In this document: piece by piece, positions 54,439 through 63,637 of the stretch
How the letters are laid out: each line of letters opens with the position of its first letter
Position numbering within the stretch: position 1 is the first letter of the stretch
Assembly: GCA_949358305.1 (NCBI GenBank)
Contig: OX442314.1
Coordinates: forward strand, 8,177,060-8,241,059
Reading direction: 5' to 3'
DNA length: 64,000 nucleotides
Source: Strigamia acuminata
Taxonomy: Eukaryota; Arthropoda; Chilopoda; Geophilomorpha; Linotaeniidae
Made by a program: the position numbers and the translations under genes
Notes under the pieces: model-generated
Seen by the model: the letters and a program-made list of their open reading frames with translations, nothing else
Databases searched by the model: none
Told to the model about the DNA's origin: nothing

Positions 54439-55567
54439 TGTGATGGATCGCGAGTCTAGGTGGTTTAGAAGCGTTTGAAAGACGCCGCGGAACAGTAAAT
54501 TCACACACCCTGGTAGTTTCGTACCTGCCGTAAATCGAATGTGCGCAGGAAGTGGCAGCTAACACACTCTCAGATACTGTGCACCACACTAATATTTATT
54601 TGTGGCCGGGTATCCCGAGCTGTAAAACTCGGGGACAGAATGTCCGGTAGTCGCGTCTGAACCAAAACCCAACGCGTGACCCGCCAACAATCGTGTTTTC
54701 ACACGAAGGCAAACGAATGCACGTCTCGTAGTGGCTCATAAGCAACCCCAAACTGTCGAGTTTGAACGAGGATGGGCAATTTACTCGTGCTTATACAACG
54801 CACGGGCCCTAAACCTAACTCTAAACCTGACTTAATGCTTAATTAAAGCTAAAGCCCGAATGGCAGGCGGCTAAACTAAGCTAATGCACGCGCACGCGAA
54901 ATAAACGACACAAACTTCGAACTTATGGCCAACAAATCCTGTTTGGCCTCGGATAACGCGTCACGGCGATAAAACATGAACAAAAAGGAGCAGGAAAACA
55001 AATGGTGAACGAGTGGTGTAAAACCGTGAGTTAACACGCGAAATGAAATGAAAGCCTGAAACCGTGTTGCAGAATTCCAGGGCGAAAGCAAAGCCACGAG
55101 TGAGCTTCGGAGTCAAACCTCAGCCATGAGCACCGGCTCCAAAGGAGCACCTACGCGTTCGGGATACTGAGATCAACTGAAGAAAAAGAGGAAAAATAGG
55201 GTGAGAGGTAAGCTTGGACTCAATCAAGCTTGACCAATCACGGAAGAGTCAAGAGCCAATCACCATTGTCGGTGCATACTGATGAGTATGACTGATGACG
55301 ACGCGTGATGACCAGAATAGATATGCAAAGAAGTTTGCATCCAAATCATAAACGAAAGAGAAAAAACTAGGAGTAGATAAGAGAAAAGTGAGAGAATGAA
55401 GAGAAAGTTAGGAGTGAGTAAGGGATAAGATAGATAGAAAATGAGGAAAACTCACGAATGAACATAAACAATACAACAACACAAGGTAAAGACAAATTAG
55501 GTTTAATGGGAACAAACACGGGTTGACAATGCGTAAACTGTACGCGTAGGAAACACGGGCCGTGACA
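54439..55567 (-). repeat. 3' LTR, about 1.1 kb
   Basis: Reading the minus strand, TGTCACGGCCCG begins the LTR at 55567 right after a G-rich tract, and CCATCACA ends it at 54439; TGT/ACA ends fit. AATAAA near 54595-54600 is a poly(A) signal. The right end is well supported by the adjacent polypurine-like tract. The left end is inferred, because the 5' LTR is not in view to compare. Confidence 0.6.
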
Positions 55568-55576
55568 CGCCCCCAC
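55568..55576 (-). other. Polypurine-like tract before the 3' LTR
   Basis: GTGGGGGCG on the minus strand directly abuts TGTCACGG. It is short and has two pyrimidines, but its position is right for second-strand priming. Confidence 0.5.
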
Positions 55577-56168
55577 AGCCAGAGTTTTATTACTCTGTTT
55601 AAATGAAAGTAATGAAACGATACAATTATAAACATAATGAAAATCAACAACATAATCGATCGCAACATTAGCGAAGTAAATGAAATCAAAAATATACGAA
55701 TCAAAAGTAACTAAAGACATGATGCAAAATCAAACAATCGCGTCAGACGCGTTAAAATATACACTCAAATCACAGTAAGGCAAATTGACACTTTGAAAAA
55801 GGCTAAAACTAACATAAACTTACGCTTCCAAGCAATCGTGGATTGCTGGAACTCCTACGCTCATTGCACCCATCCACCTGACCGAGAGGAAAATTTAGGA
55901 GGTCATCTCCACCGGCACATGATTCTCGGAGGAGGAATGAGGCGTCTCCCGGGCACGCGGATAGGTACAACAGGCGCGGAAAACACTAGAAAACAAACAA
56001 AATAAATTATATATCACAGTCGGGTAAAAAGCAATGTTAACAAATATCATTCGAAATGCTAAACACAAAAAATAAAATTAAACACGCGTCCAAATGGAGA
56101 CTTATCCATTTGAACTTAAAAATTGCGCAGAAAACAAAGGTCACGTTCGGTAGTTTCACCAAGTTCAC
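55577..56168 (-). other. Untranslated region between ORF3 and the 3' LTR
   Basis: About 590 bp with no long frame. AT-richer than the coding part. Confidence 0.5.
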
Positions 56169-58175
56169 TTAGTCACTATCACTGGCACCGTCCGGGAACA
56201 TCAGCTGGAGAAGCTCTTCCACCAATCCAACGACGCGATACACCAGCACATCCTCCATCTGCTCCTCCGTATGCGGATGGTAACGCGTGAGTACATCTGC
56301 GATGAGACTCTCCAGGAAGAGGATTTGTCCATTTCGAAGCTCCAAAATGGCGTGGGCCTGCGATTCCGGCCACCCGTGCTCCGTGCGGGCGATGGCATAG
56401 AAAAATTGCCGCCACAAATCCGGGTCTGCCTGAATATAAGACGTCGCCCGTCGACGCGTTGGACATTGCCAGTCAAGGGTGCCAAAGGGGAAGATTTCAT
56501 TAAATCCCTTCCGCGCCCAAAATGTAGTTGGGAAATCCTGATAATCCAGGAATCGCATCCGGTTTCCATCGGACCGCTGCCTCGCTGCCACGTGTCGTAT
56601 AGCCGTCTCCCAGTCGGTGGCTCGAGGGATCGAAAGCATGTTGAAAGGTGACGCGTCTCCAAAGCATCGTCGACGTGGACCCGTCGCCACCAAATCCGGA
56701 TGTCGGATGGGCAACTGTGATTGGGGGCCCGACAAATCCGTTGACCAACCCAGCCGCCGGGACATCGCTCGGTCTTTGATCGATCCAGTAATACTGCCAA
56801 GATATGGGTTGTCCTCCGGGTGGAACCAATCGATCGCGTCCAACTTCTCCAAAAGGGCTAACTCCTTTCCCCTAAGATCCTCAGCCTCCCTTTGGGCTCG
56901 CGCCTGCCGACGCGCACGCGTCGCAAAGCATCGTTTTCGGAAATCTTCCGCCGACTCCCCGGCACGTTGAGTGAAGCCGTGCATCACTGTCTTCTCGCTC
57001 TTTCGGGGGATGCGGGCTCCAACTCCTCTTCGGCTCCCTTCCGCAGCAGGCGGCCCCTCAATGGCTAGTTGTTCGTGCGCCCCTTCTCCCCACTCAGTGG
57101 TCTCTTCGTCCTCACTCTGGGTCTGGTGAAACTCCAATGCCGGTCGTGGACGTATGGTTCTCGGGTCTCTCGCCCGAACCGGAACAATGGCCAATGCTTC
57201 CACTTCGCAGATCGGCGCCCCCTCGATCGCTGGCAAATTGGGGCGATCTCGCTCGGTGACAATCACCGTTGAATTCGGCGGCACGGCTTGATCACGAGCT
57301 TTCGCATCCAAATGAAGTCTTCGCAGTTGGGCGATTTCGTCCACAAGATGGTCGTTCCTCTCCTCGATGAGGCGGACGCGCTCTTGTTCCTCGGCCTCCC
57401 GCGTCATTCCAGCCCTGACCACGGTCTGTGGTTCCTCCTGCTGACGCAACGCGGCAGAATGAAGTGGACGCGTAATGGTGGGAACATCGCTTTCCCTTGA
57501 ATGTCGGATCACATTTATTGTGCTCGTTCCGGTCGGAAAACTTCTCAAGAGAGCCGGCAGAGGGGGAGCACAGGCACCCGGGACCGGCATGATGGAGTTG
57601 AGCGGAGGGTACTGCCAATTCAAAGGCTGTATTCCGGCTGCTGTGGCCTCCGCAATCGTGTTCCGCCAGAACGTCTCGTGCCTTCGCACAAAACGCGTAG
57701 TCGCACTGATGTCTCCTCGAATGACTTGGAAAACCGTCGGCCACTTATACTTTGATAAATCGCGCTTATCCCAGCGCTTTTTCCGCAAGGCCATTGCTTG
57801 GAGCCTCCTCATCCAGATCTTAAACTTGCCACGGCGGAGCACGCCTTTCCCCAAACACGCGTTGCATTCTTTCGACATATTTTCCAAATGGCCCCAGCCG
57901 GAGCACAAGGGGCATATCTCGAAGTTTGGAAATCCCCTTTCGCGAGGATGATCCGGATGATATGGTGGGATTAGGAGCGGCCCCTTCGCGTACAAATCGG
58001 GTACCGGGTATGGAGGGCGGTAAACGCCACGACGCGAAGCAGATCGGCGTTGTCCCGCACTTGAGCATTGTTCCGCTCCTGCCATACTTCCTAGTCCTTC
58101 ATCCTCATAAAGCTCCTCATCCGATGTAAAATCGAGTGATTCGTCCCCCTCGGAACTGCTGTCCTGGTCCGCCAT
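56169..58175 (-). CDS. ORF3 of the gypsy element, 668 aa, unknown function, CxxCxGxG-type zinc motif
   Basis: I do not recognise this protein. It starts at ATG 58175 and stops at 56169. Residues 1-27 are very acidic. C88-x2-C91 and C104-x2-C107, in CPLCSGWG and CNACLGKG, follow the CxxCxGxG pattern of DnaJ-type zinc modules. A basic segment follows (residues 110-140), and a charged probable coiled coil lies near residues 255-295 (EAEEQERVRLIEERNDHLVD). A second Arg-rich helix lies near 405-440. The C-terminal 250 residues are rich in Trp and aromatics. There is no signal peptide or transmembrane segment, so it is not an envelope protein despite sitting where env would be. Acceptor-like GTGCTGGTAG about 20 bp upstream of the ATG suggests expression from a spliced RNA. 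Confidence 0.8.
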   Translation of the reverse strand: MADQDSSSEGDESLDFTSDEELYEDEGLGSMAGAEQCSSAGQRRSASRRGVYRPPYPVPDLYAKGPLLIPPYHPDHPRERGFPNFEICPLCSGWGHLENMSKECNACLGKGVLRRGKFKIWMRRLQAMALRKKRWDKRDLSKYKWPTVFQVIRGDISATTRFVRRHETFWRNTIAEATAAGIQPLNWQYPPLNSIMPVPGACAPPLPALLRSFPTGTSTINVIRHSRESDVPTITRPLHSAALRQQEEPQTVVRAGMTREAEEQERVRLIEERNDHLVDEIAQLRRLHLDAKARDQAVPPNSTVIVTERDRPNLPAIEGAPICEVEALAIVPVRARDPRTIRPRPALEFHQTQSEDEETTEWGEGAHEQLAIEGPPAAEGSRRGVGARIPRKSEKTVMHGFTQRAGESAEDFRKRCFATRARRQARAQREAEDLRGKELALLEKLDAIDWFHPEDNPYLGSITGSIKDRAMSRRLGWSTDLSGPQSQLPIRHPDLVATGPRRRCFGDASPFNMLSIPRATDWETAIRHVAARQRSDGNRMRFLDYQDFPTTFWARKGFNEIFPFGTLDWQCPTRRRATSYIQADPDLWRQFFYAIARTEHGWPESQAHAILELRNGQILFLESLIADVLTRYHPHTEEQMEDVLVYRVVGLVEELLQLMFPDGASDSD

Positions 58176-58528
58176 GATAAGATCTCAAAGGCTACCAGCA
58201 CACTTAACAGGCTCAAATCTTCAACCGTCAGGCGCTCAAGTGTATCGCCTCAACGCGTTTTCAATCTCCGCCCGCTTACACGAGGCATACGCGTTGCTCA
58301 ACAAGTGGAAAAACAATGGCGGTCACACACATGTGTGAAAACTGACTCATTGGTCAGCTGACCAATGACGTTCAGTGCCACCACTTGAGCAAATTGCTTA
58401 CTAGCAATCACAAATAGCGAACTTGAGTCCCGACATGCGCAGAATGAATATGAAAAGGTGCAATAACCGGAGAAAATAAACAAAATACACTAAAAATTGT
58501 CAAAGAATAAACAAAAACATTGACACAA
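58176..58528 (-). other. Spacer between pol and ORF3
   Basis: 353 bp without a frame. It includes the palindrome TTGGTCAGCTGACCAA near 58350-58365 and a possible splice acceptor for ORF3. Confidence 0.45.
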
Positions 58529-61500
58529 TTAGGAGATGATTTCTGCCGCTAATTTCGATGTTTTGACGCGTTTATTCCTTTCTTCGAAGTCGACGCAAAT
58601 ACTACGGACTTCAGTTTGGAATTTAACAACGCGTGCAGAAATATCATCCAAGTCTTCTTGGGGAATGTCCTCATCAATTTCCAACTCAGAATCCAATTCC
58701 TCGTGATCCTCTGCCCCACTAGCCACACTGGAGACATCGGAAACTTCAATTTCCGGCTCTTCAGCCCGGTACCAATGGCGAAGATCCGACACATGAATAG
58801 GTTGGGAAATCTTCCCGTCCTGGTCCATCAAGAGCACGGTATTTGGTCCCAGGAGTCGATGAATCATATAAACACCTTCAGTCCGGTGTTGGAAACCCGA
58901 ACTTATTTGCTTATCAGTTGATGACAAAACACGACTTTTGACGGTGACCCAATCCCCGGGTTTAAACGTATGGGGCCGCCGTTTTCGGTCATACCAACGC
59001 TTATGGCGTAGATGGGCGGCATCCAAGTTCTTCCTCGCCTCTTCACGGATGCGTAATAAGTATCGATGAAGAAAACGCGATTCATCTGGCGGTAAGGGTT
59101 CTCCGTCGTCAGTGTCAGAGTCGACATCTCCTGGAAAGCGTGCTTCTTGTCCTGTGACCATCATGTAAGGTGAAAATTTGAGTGAGGTCTGATAAGCAGT
59201 ATTAATTGCTAAAATGAAAGAACCAATGTGCTTATCCCAACGCGTATGTTCGTCTATATACGCGAGGATGCACGTTTTAAGTGATTGGTTGAGTCTTTCC
59301 GCCAAGTTCCCCTGCGGATGGTAGGCGGAAATATATTTATTTACCATTCCCATTTCGGCGCACTGTGCCTGGAACTTGGCAGAGCGAAAGGTTGGGGCGT
59401 TATCACTTATTATAGTTTTTGGATAAGCCCATCTATAAGTGAACTTTTTAAGTTGTTTCACTGTTGTAGAAACGTCCGCCTTTTCGGTGAGTCTAACGTC
59501 CACCCAGCGACTGGCTGCATCCACCATTACGAACGCGTAGCAGTGTCCGCCAGTGGACTTCAACTTTTTCCCGAAGTAGTCGACGTAAATGGTCCGAAAC
59601 AACCGTCTCGGTTTCGCGGTCTCCATCTCGCCATACGGTAGCCTCCGCTCGACCTTCGCCCTTTGACAAGGTTCACAAACTTTAATCCAATTTGCTACAT
59701 CGTTTTTCATCCCCGGCCAAAACACACGGGTTTTTAGACGCATTAGTGTTTTCTCGATCCCGAGATGGCCAGAGGTTGGTGGGAAATGTAAGCAATGAAA
59801 ATACTTGTAACGAAGGGATTGAGGGAGGTAAATACGACGCGTAGGAGCTCGTTGACCGATCTTAGTTGGTGGAAACTTGCAGAGCAGACCACGGTGTAAC
59901 GCCATGTCCACTGCTCGTTTCTTAAGTTCTGCAGCTTCCATCTCACCTGGCGGCAGAGACCCTGAATTGAGATATAATATAAGTCCCTTAGACCATTCAT
60001 CGGCTAGTTGGGCTTCTTTAACGGCTTTCTGTGTTGGGAGAATCTCAATTGTCGGATGATCCGCCGGAAGTGAGTAGAAACTCTCGTCCGACGAGTGCTC
60101 AGAGTGGTCAAGCAACTCCGCATCGATAGAGGGTGTTGGTGAAACCAAATCTCGCCGTGGTTGGGTCCTCGGTGACAAGTCCCGTGGAATCACAGGAACT
60201 TGAAACTCCTCGGAGTCCGTGTCTCCCGGCAGCTCCTCACTGTCCAACGACATTTCGCTGGCTTCCGAGCCCGTAGAGCGATCGAAGATGATGGGAATCT
60301 TTTTCGGCCTTCCGACCGGTCGCTTCTCCACAACCTTTTTTGGTCGCCCCCGTTTTCTCTTCTCAGGAACGTCAATTGGCAAAGAAACTGCACCTGACTC
60401 TTCTTCCGAAGTTGGTGGAATAGGACGCGTTACGGGTAAAGATTTAGGCTGCGTCATGTCCCCGCTGGCCGGAGTCTTCCGCGGACGACCTCTTTTCCTT
60501 TTTACAGGAACGTCTTCCTTAGGCAAAGACACCGCCACAGATTCTTCGTCCGACATTGGCAGAGTAGGCTGTGCTCCCGGCAAGGGTCCCGCCTGAGTCG
60601 GCCACTTTGCAATGGGATTTTTCCGTGGACGTCCCCGTCCTCTTTTTGGAGGGGGCTCGTCCTCCACCGGACATACATCCACCGCCGTAGCCGACAAGGC
60701 GTTCAATCTCGCCAGGAACGCACGTTTCTGCTTACGCATTGTTACCGCTCTAACGATTTTGCAGTTGGATGATTTCCAATGAGTCACCTCATCTAACTCC
60801 TCCATTTTGGGTACTGGCCAGTCGTTGAAATCGTCGAAGTACGCACAGTAATACGTGTCATCCAACGCTGGACAGTCTTCGTCATCCAGCTCGATCGGCG
60901 GGTCAACTGGCGCCCGACTCAACGCATCGGCGACCCGATTCTTCGTACCACTACAGTGGAGAACTGTGAATCGGTATTCCGACAGCGAAAGAATCCATCG
61001 CGCCAACCGGCCCTTCGGCTCGCGCTGGGAAAACAGCCACACCAAAGACTTGTGATCACTCTCCAGATAGAAATCCATTAACTCGAGGTATGCTCTGAAG
61101 CGTTTAACGGCCCAGACGGCGGCCAGGCACTCAATCTCCGTCGTATGATAATTCTTCTCTGCACTGTTTAAGGCGCGTGATGCAAAGGCAATTGGGACGC
61201 GTACGCCGTCATTGTTGATCTGCATCAACGCAGCCCCTAGACCAGAATAACTCGCATCGGTTTGTAAGATGTAAGGTTTACTCCAGTCCGGGAAGTTCCT
61301 GTGCAAAGTAGATAGCGACACTTGATTTTTGAGATACTCGAAAGCTGCCTGGTGCGCCGCCGTCCAGTTCCATGGCGCATTCTTACGCATAAGAACTCGA
61401 AAGACTTCACAGGTCTTGGAATATCCGGGAAAGAACGACGAGTAGTACCCGATCATACCCTTGAAGCGTTGTAATTCCTTCAAGTTAGTGGGGGCCGGGT

Positions 61501-63637
61501 ACTTGCTAATCGCGTCGGTCTTCTTTGGGTTAGGACGAATAAGTCCCTCCTCGACAATATGTCCGAGCACCTCAAGACTTGTCTTGCACAACTCCGTTTT
61601 TCCCGCGTTCATTGTGAACCCCGCTTGGTCGAGCAAAGTGAGCACTTTTTGCAAGTGGGTCACATGCTCTTCGAAGGTCTTACTAAACACGATTATGTCG
61701 TCGATGTACACAAAGACAAACTTGTAGAGATGCTCAGCTAAAGTCAAATTCATGGCCCTTTGTAAGGTGGCAGGGCCATTGATCGGACCGAAGGGCATAC
61801 GCGTATACTCAAAGAGTCCCCTGTGGGTGATAAATGCGAGATATCGTTCATCTCCAGGTCGGACCCCTATTTGGTGGAACGCTTCCCTTCCGTCGATGAT
61901 GGAAAACCATTTTGCCCCACCCAGATATGCAAAGATGTTGTCGATATCTGGGAGGGGGTAAACATCAGGCAAAGTTTGGGAGTTGATCGGCCTAAAATCC
62001 ATTGCGCAGCGCCAGCGTCCGTCCTTTTTGGGGACAACTACGGGCGCCACGGCGCAGTCGCTTTTGGAGCGCTTGATTACTCCTTGCGCCAACTTTTGGT
62101 CGATATAGGCATCGATTATTTCCCTCTTTGCCGGATTCACCGGACGTACCGGGACATGAATAGGTCGGAAATCCGGCTTCAGATTCACTTCAAACTGTGT
62201 GTTATTACAGAGCCCCAGTTCCTCACGAAAGATATGAGCAACTGGTTTCAACGCATCCATTAAGTAATTAATGCGTTTCGGCTCCAACTGATTACACAGC
62301 TGATCATACACCCAAGCGAGGTTGGTAGGATCTCTGTTTGGGATGTATTGGACGAAGTTAACATCATGCTGTCTTGGAGTACCTTCCGCCTTTTGACAAG
62401 CAGAAGAGGGCTCCACGTTGTCGACGACATTTCTCTCTCCACTCGGAGAATCTGCAGTCTCAACCAACGTTCGTTTAGCCACCGCTTTAACTCTTGCTTT
62501 ACGCAACTTAATGGCTCGACGCATCTGACTCAAACACATGGCCTTTTTCCCAGGTTTACGCGTAACTCGCACGATGCGCTTTCGTGCGGTTTTTTCACGT
62601 CTCTTAGGTGACCATATGAAGGTCCATTTTTGAGCGTCTTGCCCTCTTCGAGCGACAACCACTTTGACAATACAAGGATTGTTTTCGTGTGGAGGCTCAA
62701 ATAACTCCACTTCAAAATCACGTTTGCTTAGCAAGACGCAGTTAGCTTCACTAATTGGTGGTTTTGTGATGACCACAGGCTTCTCCTCTGCCTCCTCCTC
62801 CTTTGCAGGAATCTCGGGGGTCAGTTCCCGCTCCTTTTGGCCGACAAGCTTGACGGGCACCGCCGTTTCCTCTGGCTTGGGGACCGGCGGATTTCGCAAA
62901 GCCGGAAGGTTGTAAAGAGGGGGCCCCTTAACCGCAATTTCCTCCGGAAGGGAAGGTTGTTCCTTTGTTAAAGGGAATAAGATCACTGGATCAGATGCCC
63001 TAGCTTGCTCTTCCGTGAGGAAGGGGTGCCTCGTGCCATCCCCTAAGAGGAACCAGTATTCGTTGGCGTGGTCTGTACAAAGACCAACTGCCTTGCAGAA
63101 ATCCAGCCCCAAGAGGAGCTCTTGAGACCCCTCCTCTATGATGAGGCAAGTAAAGCAAACTACCGCCGTAGGAGCACGGACGGCTAGTTGTGCACAGCCA
63201 ACCACTTTGGTAATATGATTGTCGGCTGTCCGGATGGTTTCGTCCAGTTTCACCATTTCTATGCCTATCTCTTTTGCGAGCTTTTCATACAATGCCATGG
63301 TCATTATGCACGTCTGTGCACCGCTGTCCATCATTGCAATGAACTCGATATTGATCCAGGCGATTTTAACAAAGGCCGCGTCTCGCCGACAACGGTCCTT
63401 CAACCCGATTATCAATTTCGGCTCTTTGGAAGCCAAAAATTCGGGTGGTGACAACATAATGAAATTTGTCATTTTCGGCTTAGAAGCCGCTAACGCGGTG
63501 GTACTGGTCTTCTGCAACGCAGGGGGTACCATCCAACCGCTTGTGCTATCTAAAGCTTCCAACGTCCGACTTATCTGGGTTTCGGGTCCGCTGCCTTTCC
63601 GTTGGATGGTTTGGACAGTGGACCCTGGTCGTTTCCC
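58529..63637 (-). CDS. Pol polyprotein of the gypsy element (PR-RT-RH-AT-hooks-IN), reached by -1 frameshift
   Basis: The frame is open from 63652 to the stop at 58529 and overlaps the gag frame by 82 nt, so it is probably entered by -1 frameshifting at 63631-63637. No ATG precedes the protease; the first near-cognate codon is TTG at 63562. Numbering from that TTG: aspartic protease with DSG at 80; reverse transcriptase about 465-670 with YIDD at 619-622; RNase H about 762-885 with D769, D836 and D879; integrase with a zinc-binding H-H-C-C (H1259, H1266, C1296, C1299) and D1328, D1387, E1422 as the catalytic triad (34 residues between the last two, HPQGNLAER type); then a C-terminal FKPGDWV segment. 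Domain order and motifs are those of Ty3/gypsy. Between RNase H and integrase lie about 300 extra residues, Ser/Glu-rich, with four AT-hooks (973-981, 1021-1029, 1068-1076, 1081-1088; cores RGRPRK, RGRPKK, VGRPKK). All catalytic residues are present. Confidence 0.95.
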   Translation of the reverse strand, partial: GKRPGSTVQTIQRKGSGPETQISRTLEALDSTSGWMVPPALQKTSTTALAASKPKMTNFIMLSPPEFLASKEPKLIIGLKDRCRRDAAFVKIAWINIEFIAMMDSGAQTCIMTMALYEKLAKEIGIEMVKLDETIRTADNHITKVVGCAQLAVRAPTAVVCFTCLIIEEGSQELLLGLDFCKAVGLCTDHANEYWFLLGDGTRHPFLTEEQARASDPVILFPLTKEQPSLPEEIAVKGPPLYNLPALRNPPVPKPEETAVPVKLVGQKERELTPEIPAKEEEAEEKPVVITKPPISEANCVLLSKRDFEVELFEPPHENNPCIVKVVVARRGQDAQKWTFIWSPKRREKTARKRIVRVTRKPGKKAMCLSQMRRAIKLRKARVKAVAKRTLVETADSPSGERNVVDNVEPSSACQKAEGTPRQHDVNFVQYIPNRDPTNLAWVYDQLCNQLEPKRINYLMDALKPVAHIFREELGLCNNTQFEVNLKPDFRPIHVPVRPVNPAKREIIDAYIDQKLAQGVIKRSKSDCAVAPVVVPKKDGRWRCAMDFRPINSQTLPDVYPLPDIDNIFAYLGGAKWFSIIDGREAFHQIGVRPGDERYLAFITHRGLFEYTRMPFGPINGPATLQRAMNLTLAEHLYKFVFVYIDDIIVFSKTFEEHVTHLQKVLTLLDQAGFTMNAGKTELCKTSLEVLGHIVEEGLIRPNPKKTDAISKYPAPTNLKELQRFKGMIGYYSSFFPGYSKTCEVFRVLMRKNAPWNWTAAHQAAFEYLKNQVSLSTLHRNFPDWSKPYILQTDASYSGLGAALMQINNDGVRVPIAFASRALNSAEKNYHTTEIECLAAVWAVKRFRAYLELMDFYLESDHKSLVWLFSQREPKGRLARWILSLSEYRFTVLHCSGTKNRVADALSRAPVDPPIELDDEDCPALDDTYYCAYFDDFNDWPVPKMEELDEVTHWKSSNCKIVRAVTMRKQKRAFLARLNALSATAVDVCPVEDEPPPKRGRGRPRKNPIAKWPTQAGPLPGAQPTLPMSDEESVAVSLPKEDVPVKRKRGRPRKTPASGDMTQPKSLPVTRPIPPTSEEESGAVSLPIDVPEKRKRGRPKKVVEKRPVGRPKKIPIIFDRSTGSEASEMSLDSEELPGDTDSEEFQVPVIPRDLSPRTQPRRDLVSPTPSIDAELLDHSEHSSDESFYSLPADHPTIEILPTQKAVKEAQLADEWSKGLILYLNSGSLPPGEMEAAELKKRAVDMALHRGLLCKFPPTKIGQRAPTRRIYLPQSLRYKYFHCLHFPPTSGHLGIEKTLMRLKTRVFWPGMKNDVANWIKVCEPCQRAKVERRLPYGEMETAKPRRLFRTIYVDYFGKKLKSTGGHCYAFVMVDAASRWVDVRLTEKADVSTTVKQLKKFTYRWAYPKTIISDNAPTFRSAKFQAQCAEMGMVNKYISAYHPQGNLAERLNQSLKTCILAYIDEHTRWDKHIGSFILAINTAYQTSLKFSPYMMVTGQEARFPGDVDSDTDDGEPLPPDESRFLHRYLLRIREEARKNLDAAHLRHKRWYDRKRRPHTFKPGDWVTVKSRVLSSTDKQISSGFQHRTEGVYMIHRLLGPNTVLLMDQDGKISQPIHVSDLRHWYRAEEPEIEVSDVSSVASGAEDHEELDSELEIDEDIPQEDLDDISARVVKFQTEVRSICVDFEERNKRVKTSKLAAEIIS

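Noticed and set aside
56179-58129. Several ORFs of 60-199 codons overlapping ORF3 and pol in other frames
   Set aside because: Shadow frames of GC-richer coding sequence; none carries a recognisable motif.
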